A stretch of 64,000 nt of DNA from Coffea arabica (taxonomy: Eukaryota; Streptophyta; Magnoliopsida; Gentianales; Rubiaceae), in assembly GCF_036785885.1 (NCBI RefSeq), contig NC_092320.1, positions 19,593,557-19,657,556 on the forward strand. The letters are read 5' to 3'. The notes beneath the pieces were generated by a model that was given only the letters and a program-made list of their open reading frames with translations, ran no database searches and was not told the DNA's origin. Position numbers and translations under genes: made by a program. The stretch's first letter is position 1, and each line of letters starts with the position of its first letter. Shown piece by piece: positions 13,903 to 23,671 of the stretch.

Positions 13903-13922
13903 CTTTCCCGGCAACAGCGCCA
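13903..13922 (-). other. primer-binding site, tRNA-Asp type
   Basis: On the minus strand the sequence TGGCGCTGTTGCCGGGAAAG starts six bases after the LTR end. It matches the complement of the 3' end of plant tRNA-Asp (TGGCGCCGTTGCCGGGGA type) with about two differences. tRNA-Asp priming is common in Athila-like elements. This fixes the direction of the element. Confidence 0.85.
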
Positions 13923-13928
13923 AAAACT

Positions 13929-15700
13929 TGATGAGCGCGGGTATACATATAACATTAAGCTCATCCTAATCAAGTTTTACATTTATAAACTCCTAAATAC
14001 CCCACACGCGATTTATCGCAATTATACGAATCATGAGCGAGTATAGGGTATTAAGAGTCGATTCTACTAGGAAGATTGCAATTACCGGCACTACTAAAAC
14101 TTCTCTATTATTTAGACTATAAAATGAATTATAACAAGTTAAATCTACTGAAATTATATAAAATAACAAATGAAAGCTCCTTAGATTATAGTATCTCTAA
14201 CTACTCATGCAATTGCCATTTTTGGATAATTGAGTACTACTATCTAGGTTAGTTATGGTGTAATTTCCTTAAACATGTGAAACCTACTTTCGTAGTGAAT
14301 CAACTATACTCATAACTAATTCATACCTATTCTCATGGTTATGAAATTAGCTACAAGTTCATTTCTTCAGTGAAATTACATGAAATTAATCACTAAAAAC
14401 CACATAGGTGCACCTCTACTTTTGTGAGTGTACTCCCTATGTTTAGCACTTCTTGAACCAGTGTTAAATCTCAATTTTCATTGCAAAAACAACACTTTAG
14501 ATAATCGCAATTAATGGTACCAGATTAATCATGATTTAAAGAGCCAAAGTGCTAAATAATTTGCTCAAATCATAGTAATCAATAACCAAATAATAAACAC
14601 TAACAATCATAGAAAGTTCAACTAAACCCAAGGTATAAACTTTAAAAACACATAATAAACACAAAATCCAGAACATGTATATTAACCAAACTTAAGAATC
14701 TGATACAAAAGATAAAGAGTTGGAGAAGAGATAACCTATGTCACTTGAGCTTCAACTCCTCCATCTTCATCTCCATCTTCATCCTAATGTAGCCAAGATA
14801 CAAGAATGGATGATCTATACTACTCTACACTAAGCTAAACTAACACTTAGAAGATAAAGGAGCTACATTTCTGCACTCTCCAAGTTCTCCCGTATGTCTC
14901 TCCCTCTCCTCTTCAATCTTGCAAGCTTTTGCTATATAATGATGAAAGTTGGTCAAGAAGTGAGATTTACACCCCCCCTTTTACAGCTGGGAATGTTTCT
15001 CACATGTCTAGCATCACATGTGAGTTGGTGGAGGTGAAATTGAGTTTTTCGCATAAAGAGCAGCCTTCTCTGACCACAATTCGGCCAGAAATCCGGCCAA
15101 TTTCCGGTCGGATTGCTACAGTGACCTTTTGGTCACTTTCTGCTCAATTTCCAGCTCTGCTCCAATTTTGTATCAACTTCAACTGAACTTTTCTTGATGA
15201 TAACAGCTGATTTAACTCTTGATCAAAACATGAAAGTTGTAGCCCTTTGAGTTAGCTTTCTAATGCATCAAGAATCACTTCATTTGGATTTGTGTGGGCT
15301 GATAAATAACCGAAATACCCTTGACTACTCATTGCCCTGTTTCAGCTTCGACCAGTAGAAATTGGCTACTGTAATTCGGTTTTTTGACTCGGAAAACCTT
15401 CAAACTGGATTCAGATATTTTCATCAAAGTTGTAGATCTATCTCTTATCTTCAAATGGATTCAAGGATCATCCCAATCCAATCATTGTAGCTCAAGTTAT
15501 AGCCGAAATATGAAAATGTGTCAAAACTGTCAAAATACATAAAATCCAAGTAAAAAGTAATAAAAACCTCATTTAATTATTTAAAAGCATTTTTCATCAA
15601 TTATAGCCAAAATGATTCATATTCTTCCAATAATATAACCAAAGTGACTAAAAATAATATAAAATGTCATACAATTATTATGTAAATTAGTCACTTATCA
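13929..15700 (-). repeat. 5' LTR (right copy) of the gag-only element
   Basis: This is the partner of 7685-9456, of equal length, followed by the target duplication ATATG at 15701-15705. By eye the two copies differ mostly by scattered single-base differences. Confidence 0.95.
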
Positions 15701-15790
15701 ATATGCTCTGAACTACTATTTGACATATATACTTGTAGTCAAACAGGTATATTTTTTTATTAAACTTGCACTTATATTGAGAACCCATCA

Positions 15791-16445
15791 GGAATTAAAG
15801 CTACAAGTGGGTTGTTTCTAATTGGCAAAATTGTCTCTTGAAATTAGCAAATGATGAGTTTTTCTTTTTTTTTCTTTTTAATTTTTTGACCAACAATGAT
15901 ATTTTAATTCATTTTTTGTCCTTGAAGAGGATGGAAAATAGGACTTCACTTACTCTCTTATTACCCAGGAACTTTGAAGTACTCACAAATTAGAACTTGG
16001 AGCAGGGACAGTTGTCAAGTCAACTGTTCATGAACGATTTAACTCTTTTTGAACAATTTGTGATAAGTAGTTAAGAAGAAGTTACAAATTGTATAAACAG
16101 TGTTACACCGTTCAGAGGCCCCAAGTCACGCAAATTATGTCATCCTACCAAGTTACGTGCCATTGTGAGTTTTTGCTCTGCTATTTTGTAGATGACACGA
16201 GTTCTAATATTCAAAACTCTTGTCAAATACCAAGATCTTGTGCAACGCATTTGCACAAATAGTAGAAGATCTTCCCCAAAAAAAGGGGAAAAAATTCTAA
16301 TGGTAAATCTCAAAATCAAGAAGATTCACGCGTTGTGAGAAACAATACAAGCACAAATTGGCTTTTGAGGGCCAAAAACATAAGTGCAAATTATCGACGG
16401 TAGAGTGATATTTATACAATGACATTAAACATCATTAGAACTAAA
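15791..16445. other. spacer without a recognised gene
   Basis: No protein similarity is seen. On the minus strand this lies directly downstream of the methyltransferase-like pseudogene and may hold its former 3' untranslated region. Confidence 0.4.
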
Positions 16446-16526
16446 CTATTGAGGCTTCTGGCACGTAAGAATGCAATACTTAAGCAGACCATTTTTGTAT
16501 CTGTCGACACTGACGGCATCGTCAGC

Positions 16527-17961
16527 TAGGGGTGAGCAAATTCAGTACATACTGAATTCATAACCGAAATCAAATTCAATTTGGTAATTTGAAATCAGAT
16601 ATTTGGTAATTTGGTATAAATTCGGTACGTATCGATTTCACCGAATTCTAATATGGTATGAAATAGGTAATGAGATTATGAATTTGGTAATAACCAGTTT
16701 CGCATTCAAATTCGGTAAATGAAATAGGGTGCCGCATTACCGTATTCGAATACCAAATTAGTTTATAAAATTATATAATATATAGATAAATGCTATTTAG
16801 TATTAGTATATACTACTAATATATTATTATATTATATAGGTAAATGCTATTAATAATAGTTAGTACATGGTATTATCATGTACTTATCATAATAATAATA
16901 TATAATAATGTACAATATATTTTAGTATTTGTTAATTGTTATATGACTATAATAATACAAATATATAGTAATACATAACAATATAACATAACTATAATAC
17001 TTATTATTTTATACATGAGTAACATGGCTAGAATTAGATAATAATTAATACATATATGTATAATACTAAATATTAAACAATAAACATAATTAGTAATTAG
17101 AATTTAGATATTGGTAATTTGATGCATCATTCATGTTTGAATTATTGAATATTTGAATGCGTAACTTGTAACTTGCAAGTATTAGTATGCTCTAAATTTA
17201 CATTACTTATTTAACATAAAAATTCATATTCTCTATTCACTAATCTTAAGGTTTTAAGTATAGACAAGACAACTAAACAGTGTACGTGAACGCATATCAA
17301 TTGCAAATCAATGCATTAGTGTATTGGTTTTCACAATAACATATGTAAGTAAATAAGTTTTATTTTGATTTGAAATAAATTATAAGTTTGTAACTAATAT
17401 AACTTATCACTAATCATTGTAATTTGTGAGTTTGTAACTAATATTACTTATTATTAATCATTGCAAATTATAAATTCATAAATCATCACTAATCATTGTA
17501 CAGCCTAAGATTTATTCTAGTTTAAATTAATCACTTTTTATGTATTCCTTAAATCATAGACTAAGTATTCTATGTATAAGTGATTAAATAAATGCCAATT
17601 AAACCACAAAATGATTAGAACATAAGTAATGTGTTAAATTATGAATAAATTTGGGGATCAAATCAGTAATAATTTTTAAATCATTGAGGAGTATAATGAA
17701 TGTATTATAATTTAGAAGCCCCAATTTGTAAATTAAAAATTACACAATCACTTCCTTCGGGACCATAACAGGGTTATCTCATCAGTTTTTTTTTTAATAA
17801 CCGAATTCATTACCATTTCCGAATTCGAAATCGGTTGCGAAATGAATTTGGTCATAGCTAATTCAAAATTGAAAGCGGTTTAGATTTCTATAAGTCAAAT
17901 AACCGAATTCATCGAATTCAACTAATCGAATTACCAAATTTGTACCGTTTGCTCACCCCTA
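16527..17961. mobile_element. non-autonomous hAT element in the last exon of the TMT-like pseudogene
   Basis: This 1435-bp element has terminal inverted repeats beginning TAGGGGTGAGCAAA and an exact 8-bp target duplication TCGTCAGC at 16519-16526 and 17962-17969. The subterminal regions are full of ACCGAATTCGGT-like palindromes and the core is very AT-rich. No transposase frame is seen. The insertion splits the final exon of the methyltransferase-like pseudogene. Confidence 0.93.
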
Positions 17962-18464
17962 TCGTCAGCGCCCTGATGTTCAATTGCCTCCATCCTATTA
18001 ATTGAAATTGAGAAAAGATGGAGAAATGGTTAATAATTATAGCATAAAATTGCAAGATAGATAATGGTAATGAATTGGCTATGCTAGTGAAACACACAAT
18101 GCTTACCACCATGTCTAACATACGACATGATTCCCTTCCATCATAACGTTATCTTCCTCGTTTCTGCATAATATGGAGCAAAGTGTGGAGACCAGTCTGC
18201 ATACTTGATCTCCTAATTAACAACAGGAGACTTGGATAATAGGGAAAAGGAAAACTTTGTGATGAAGAAAAATAATGATACTGGTCGAATAAATAAGTAG
18301 CGAAAAGGAACCGCAATTGAATACCTCAAAAATGCAGGACTTGAATAAATTCATATAATCAGCAGCAGAAATCCATTTAGCACGATTTCTGCTCTCCAGT
18401 TGACTCGGTAACTTTTTCTCATCTGGAAGCAGATCATGTTCAAGGGGCGAAAGATCCCAATGAC

Positions 18465-18767
18465 TAGAACTGCAAACGAGTCGAGTCGAGTCGAGTTTTG
18501 GGCTAATCGAGTCGATTCTCGACTAAATTTTATCAAGCTCGAATTTGAGCTCGAGCTCGATGAGCCGGCAATTTAAAGCTCGAGCTCGAAAAAAAATAAA
18601 AAATAATTATTTTATTTTTAAAAAAATAATAAAATAATATTTTTTCTTAATAAATAATAAAATATTAAGGATATATATGTAATTTTACTATTAAAATAAG
18701 AAAATAAAAAATATATATATACTTAAAATAAAAAATATATAATATATTTAAAATTAAAAAAATAAAA

Positions 18768-18827
<60 letters not shown>

Positions 18828-18974
18828 TCGAGCTCGCGAGCCTAACGAGCTTAATATTTTGAGTTCGATTTCGACTCGAGCCAGCTTGAGCTCGACTCGA
18901 GTTCGATATTGATCGAGTTCGACTCAAGCTTGACTCGAGCCGCTCGCGAGTTGCTTGATTCGTTTGTAACCCTG
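18465..18974. mobile_element. non-autonomous hAT element in an exon of the TMT-like pseudogene
   Basis: This 510-bp element has ends of the type TAGAACTGCAAACGA and TCGTTTGTAACCCTG. It is flanked by CCAATGAC (18457-18464) and CCTATGAC (18975-18982), an 8-bp duplication with one mismatch. Subterminal arrays of GAGCTCGAGCTCGA/CTCGAG palindromes surround an AT core with a TA-dinucleotide run at about 18774-18826. It interrupts the exon that codes for TWCH...DLSP. It belongs to the same family as 21726-22209. Confidence 0.9.
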
Positions 18975-19636
18975 CCTATGACACCAAGTGAGTAAAATGA
19001 TAGTAGCACCAGGGGCAGCCACCCGATTCAACTCATGAACAAACTTCATCAAGAAGAAAATAGCATCAGCAGAATCTTATATTATTACATATATGTGGTA
19101 TCTACGTTCAACAAGTAGATATATAATCTTTTTTAAAGAATGATAAAAACAAAAAAAATAAAGAGAAATAGTAATTGTCAAGGATGGAAGAAGAAAAATA
19201 ACCTTTGTTTTATCGCTTATGTGATTTTCACATTCAATACACCAAATTAAATCGAATGAACCATCTTCAAATGGCTGATTCAATGCATCAGCCACTTCAA
19301 AGGATATCTGCTACGTATGTTATAGCAGCTGTTAGGAAAAGGAAGCAACACTACTGATCGATCTTCATAATATATATATATATATATATTACTTGGAACT
19401 TGCAAGCAAGTTCCGAGTCATTTTACTAAATTTATTTGAAATAAAGACTTCATCTGAATTTAAGACTTGACATAATCAACATATGTATATATAAAAAAAA
19501 TTTCTATACACTAACATATTTGACGACTAATCTTAATTTGACTTTGAAACTTATGCTTTGCACATATGATATGCATTCAAATCCAATAGTGTCTAAGTTG
19601 TTGGTTAGTCTATAGAGATTAGTCATATATATTAAT

Positions 19637-19971
19637 AGAGTAAATGGCAAAAAGTGTGACTAAACAATTAACCTTTTATGTCTTCTGGTCACTAGACTAT
19701 TTTTTAGTTTAGGATTTTAACATAATTCAGTTAAAGTCCCTAATTCTGTGATTCATGTATTTTTACCCTCAATTGGATATTTTTACCCCTATAAGCACGC
19801 TATTGCTTGTCACGGGACTGCCTTTCCATTTGTTCTAACTCCAAAATTTGACAAAACACAAAAAAAGCAACAATTTTGTTAGTTGACTGATACTTTTGGC
19901 TAAAAAAATAGTTTAGTGAGTAAATGACGTAAAAGTTAATAGTTTAGTAATATTTTTTGCCATTTGCTCTA
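19637..19971. mobile_element. MITE in an intron of the TMT-like pseudogene
   Basis: This ~335-bp element has inverted termini that match over about 60 bp (AGAGTAAATGGCAAAAAG on the left; AGAGCAAATGGCAAAAAA on the reverse complement of the right). The flanks are TA-rich, so the target duplication and superfamily cannot be fixed. Confidence 0.7.
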
Positions 19972-20915
19972 TATATAGAGTTTTTCTCTTTCCAAATAAT
20001 AGTTATTTATGGATCATTTGGAACTCAAGTTAAACCTATTTTTGTATATAAATTTGATAAAGTTCAGTCATAATTGGATTGGTCTCTTAATTTGAAACAT
20101 AAATCCAAAACATAGGTGGTTTCAAATAATTTTAGCCAAATTCAAGAGTTATCTTCTACACCTAAGATCATTGATAATACGTATCTGAATTCGATTCTAT
20201 CATGGGATAATTTTATCCCCTAATTTTTAGGATTTAAAAATTTGAAATTATTAGTGTGTAAAAATGAAGGTGAGGATGAATAATCAAAATAAAACTAAAT
20301 GAGTATAGTTCGTATGTTACTTCAGTCTGTCTATAACATTTCTCATAGAAAAAAAAAAAACAAAACAAATCTGTGTACGTGCACGGGTTAGCATCTAGCA
20401 TTCTATGAAAATGCATCTCTTGCTTTCTATGGATGAAAATATTGGAGAAAATTTGTCAAAAAAAAAAAAAAAAAAAGCACAATCGGATGTCTAACTTGTG
20501 AAAAATTATAATGATTTAAAATATTTACTAAGAACATTAATTGTAGTAACTTTTTAACAAAACCCAGCGCAAAATGTTTACAAAAAGCTCTGCATGATAT
20601 CCAGAAGTCAATACAAGTATATTTTATACGCAAAATCTTGAAAAGGTGTCGTCTACATGAAATAATCATCTACTATCAACGCCCACAAATATTTTCAACC
20701 CTTAAGAAAAGGAAATTGTAATGCATATAGTTCATGCAAACCTGACATTCCAATCCTTGGGCAGCAGTTAGAACACGAGCTCTTTCGGCCTCAGCAGGGC
20801 TTAGGGTGATGCCTTTAGCTTGAGCACCATATTTACTTGCTAGCTACGTACCTGGTGCTGCCACCAATGCCGCATCCAACATCAAGTATGTTTCTTCGTT
20901 TCTTAGATGGATCCT

Positions 20916-21725
20916 CTACATATTATTTCAAGATAGACAACGGCGGTTAGTTAACCACTACAAAGGAATGAAACCAAAAAATGGCCAAGCTGGAGAGGAG
21001 AAAAACTAGAAATTATAAGGGGCATGTTTCACTAGGAAAGAAAATAAATACGTTGAAAAAGAATTAAACCATTTCTTTTTCCAAGGTATTCACGAACTAA
21101 ACCTAGATTATCAACTGCAGAAATTGCCTATAATTGCTCAAAAAAAAAAAAAAGGAAGAAAAAGTCTATGCTCAATATATATTCACATTGCTTCAGGCTT
21201 GTACAATTTACATTACTAATCTTGTAATTTGACCAATTTGTAATCTAACCTTTTTAAATACCCAAATATTTATAAAGAACCCGTAAAACCAGTGTGAAGA
21301 AAGTTAAAGCAAAAGTAAAACTACTTAAAAATGAGAAAGAAAAGGAAAGACCAAAAAAAAAAGTGCTGCCTTTTTTTTTTTTTTTTTTTTCTGTTGCCTA
21401 TATGCCTACAACAACTACTGCTCAGATCCTTCCCAAGTTGACTATCCTTTGCATATCCTTTTGGGTGTCGAATTTGGTGCTTCAATTCAAAATGGTCCTT
21501 TTTATCATGAGCTGAAAGTTTTATTTTCTTTCTTAGCTCTAAAGAAGTATTTAACGTGAATTTCTGCTTCGATCTCCAATCAGAAATGCTTTTTTGGTAA
21601 AAAAAAAAAAAAAAAAAACTGTTAAAATTTATGTGTAATGTAGCAATCGAGTACTTTGGATGCATCCCTCTCTTTTGGGATTTAAAGTCAATTATTTCAA
21701 AATTAACTACCAAATATACTTCTAC
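20916..21725. other. spacer or intron-like sequence with A/T runs
   Basis: This stretch should hold the missing first exon of the TMT-like pseudogene if it survived, but no matching segment was seen. It contains several homopolymer A and T runs (for example near 21370-21390 and 21600-21620). Confidence 0.4.
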
Positions 21726-22209
21726 TTTGGGCTGCAAACGAATCGAGCCGCTCGCGAGCCGCTCGAGTCAAGCTCGAGTCGAGCTCGACATTAATCGAGC
21801 TCGAGTCAAACTCGAGCTCGAACTCGAGTTCAGAATATTAAACTCGTTAGCTCGCGAGCCGGCTCGCGAGTTTGAGTATATATATATATATTTTTTATTT
21901 TTATTTAATAATAAAATTACTTATATTATATATATATTTTTTTATTTTTTATTTTCATAGTGAAATTACGGATATATCCTTAATATTTTATTATTTATTC
22001 AGAAAAAAAAATTATTTTATTTATTTTTTTTAAAAATAAAATAATTTTTTTTATTTTTTTCGAGCTCGGCTCGACTTGATTCGAGTCGAGCTCGAGCTCG
22101 AAAATTGCCAGCTCGTCGAGCTCGAGCTCGAGCTCGAGCTTGATAAAATTTAGCCAAGGCTCGGCTCGATTAGCTTAAAGCTCGACTCGGCTCGATTCGT
22201 TTGCAGCCT
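21726..22209. mobile_element. non-autonomous hAT element, CTCGAG-palindrome family
   Basis: This 484-bp element has ends GGGCTGCAAACGAATCGAGC and its inverted match, flanked by the exact 8-bp duplication ACTTCTAC (21718-21725 and 22210-22217). Subterminal GAGCTCGAG repeats lie on both sides of an AT-rich core. No transposase is present. It is a second copy of the family at 18465-18974. Confidence 0.93.
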
Positions 22210-22403
22210 ACTTCTACTACACTATGGTTTGAACCTATTAAAATATAAATGCAAAAAGATGACATTATTGGGACGGGTACAATGTGATTTAAAAGTTAAA
22301 ACTATTCAAGCTAAAACAAGTTGGGGTTATCTACATATTAGCTTTTATCTTTTTTACTTTTTCATACTTTTAATTTTCAATAACTTCGTTACGCTATTTT
22401 ATT

Positions 22404-22612
22404 TTATTATTATTATTATTTTTTGTCGACACAGGGGTGTCCGGATCAATCCTTACGAGACCCGACTAATCCCCTGCGGTCCGGGTCCGACGCCTCAACC
22501 CGGTCCGAACACGTTAAATGCGCGGAGGAATCCAGCGGAGCGGAGACTCGAACTTGTGACCTCAAGATTCACTGGTGAGAGGCACTGCCGCTGGACCATT
22601 CACACGGGACCA
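22404..22612 (-). mobile_element. tRNA-derived SINE
   Basis: This 209-bp element on the minus strand starts TGGTCCCGTGTGAATGGTCC. It has pol III-like internal promoter boxes (A-box like TGGTCCAGCGGC, B-box like AAGTTCGAGTC) and ends in an A-rich tail AAAAAATAATAATAATAA. A perfect 15-bp target duplication TTACGCTATTTTATT flanks it (22389-22403 and 22613-22627). All hallmarks of LINE-mobilised SINE insertion are present, and the perfect duplication suggests a fairly recent event. Confidence 0.95.
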
Positions 22613-22627
22613 TTACGCTATTTTATT

Positions 22628-23340
22628 ACTTTATAAAATTCCATCAATTCAACCGGTGACTTACTAAACATGTCAGGCCTCGTGTCCAGATCAGGGGCCT
22701 CTCCAAAACTAAACATGTAAATCCAATCTACAAAACAATTATTAAATTGCAATGATTGAAATGCACAAGAAAGATATGATCTAAAAGAATCAAAATCCAA
22801 TGCTTACTGATTTTCAGCTACATATCTTTATGGGAAAAGACTCAGAGAGCTGGCGTCCGTACATTTCTGGACCAATCTTTCATGGGACAGTAAGGACGGT
22901 CCCATTTACAGAATAAAGGGATAATTTTGGAAACCTCCCCTAGGGTTTTTTATAGTCTCACTGCCTTCCCCTGAAATTTTCACAATATGGGAAACCTCCC
23001 CAAAAACTAATTAGCTAGTAACAAATCAGCCCAATTTAAATACAAAAATAATATAAAATTGGTGTTACGAGAGAGAGAAAATAATTTAATTTCATAACTA
23101 CCCTCAAGTTTTGCATTAGATAGTTAATTTACTAAGAACAAAATACATCTATTTTAACTTTATCAAATGTGAGACGATGCAACTGTTACCGCGTTCATAA
23201 AACGTAAACAAAAATCAGCTTTTTAACTCTACAACAAATTTAACAACTCAAAGTCAGCGACCAAAATGTGACATTTAAGAAAATTCAATGGCTAGAAAAG
23301 TAACTTCGCCAAAATCAAATCAAGACAACGTCGTTTAACT
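22628..23340. other. spacer without a recognised gene
   Basis: It includes a stretch near 22920-23010 of the 'ggaaacctcccc' type often seen in plant MITE ends, but no matching partner was found. No coding similarity is seen. Confidence 0.4.
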
Positions 23341-23349
23341 TGGGCCCTG

Positions 23350-23671
23350 CTTTCCCTAACCAAACGCTGTCGTTTTAGCACTGCAGCTTTTCATCAACGA
23401 ACCAGGCAAGACCTCGAACTGATCACCTGAATTTGCAGCGGCAAAATTTAACAAAAGAATGGTGTTGAATCTGTAACTTCCCCACCGACTACTGAACTCT
23501 CCATTTCAGTTTTCCCTCCCGAAATCAAAACCCAGAAAGGAATTTTCAGACCATTCAAATCCCGTACAACCGCTGCAAATTGAGTGATCAGATTCCATGT
23601 TAACGCCGCCGTTTTCGAGTCTCGGCGAATCATAACAGGGTCAGCGGCGGGTTAATCAGCAGATAGATTCC
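23350..23671 (+). promoter_or_regulatory. possible 5' untranslated exon and promoter (FRS gene?)
   Basis: The stretch is GC-richer than its surroundings and ends in CAGATAGATTCCTG followed by GTAAACCC, a good donor, and then by T-rich intron-like sequence. The FRS coding exon at 29764 is directly preceded by a strong acceptor (TTTGTGTGAATGCAG, 29747-29761), so an upstream non-coding exon must exist. This is one candidate, implying an intron of about 6 kb. Inference only. Confidence 0.3.

Larger units (their letters stand above)
7685..15700 (-). mobile_element. non-autonomous Athila-like LTR retrotransposon (gag only), both LTRs present
   Basis: Two direct 1772-bp LTRs (7685-9456 and 13929-15700) begin TGATGAG and end TTATCA on the plus strand. 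The five bases ATATG flank the element at 7680-7684 and 15701-15705. Reading on the minus strand, a tRNA-Asp-type primer site lies next to the right LTR and a polypurine tract (AAGTGTGGGGGAGTT) next to the left one. The only long reading frame is gag-like; no pol is seen, so it would depend on a relative. The LTRs differ by several percent by eye, suggesting an age of a few million years. It sits inside the 3' LTR of an older relative. Confidence 0.93.
7008..15790 (+). mobile_element. 3' LTR of the Athila-like element, split by a nested retrotransposon
   Basis: The LTR starts TGATAAGTGCTTT directly after the polypurine tract. It is interrupted at 7684 by the nested minus-strand element with its ATATG duplication, and probably resumes at 15706, ending near 15790 in CCCATCA. 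Without the insert it would be roughly 0.76 kb. The right end is inferred from the TG...CA rule and from resemblance to the ends of the related LTRs in the window. The 5' LTR was not found. Confidence 0.5.
16446..20915 (-). pseudogene. gamma-tocopherol-methyltransferase-like gene, broken and transposon-riddled
   Basis: Five exons of a class I SAM methyltransferase of the gamma-TMT/TMT-like N-methyltransferase family can be read on the minus strand: 20742-20915, 19203-19310, 19043 to 18325, 18212-18107 and 17994 to 16446. Exon order and splice signals fit the family. Visible motifs are DVGCGIGGST (SAM motif I), ITLSPAEAERA, VADALNQPFEDGSFDLIW, ELNRVAAPGATII, ADWSPHFAP and the C-terminus LKYCILTCQKPQ. 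The first exon was not found. Defects are one extra base after the SAM motif (around 20825), an in-frame stop in the fourth visible exon (after the KITL codons), a frame change in the last exon, and hAT insertions in two exons (18465-18974 and 16527-17961). Further MITEs lie in introns. The broken state is clear; the original substrate is unknown. Confidence 0.88.

Noticed and set aside
18774-18826. TA-dinucleotide run as an independent regulatory or cruciform site
   Set aside because: It is the AT core of a hAT element and a simple microsatellite.
22618-22800. First exon of the TMT-like pseudogene (a frame with APDLDTRPDMF)
   Set aside because: It lacks the family's N-terminal motifs, and no consistent splice link to 20915 was seen.
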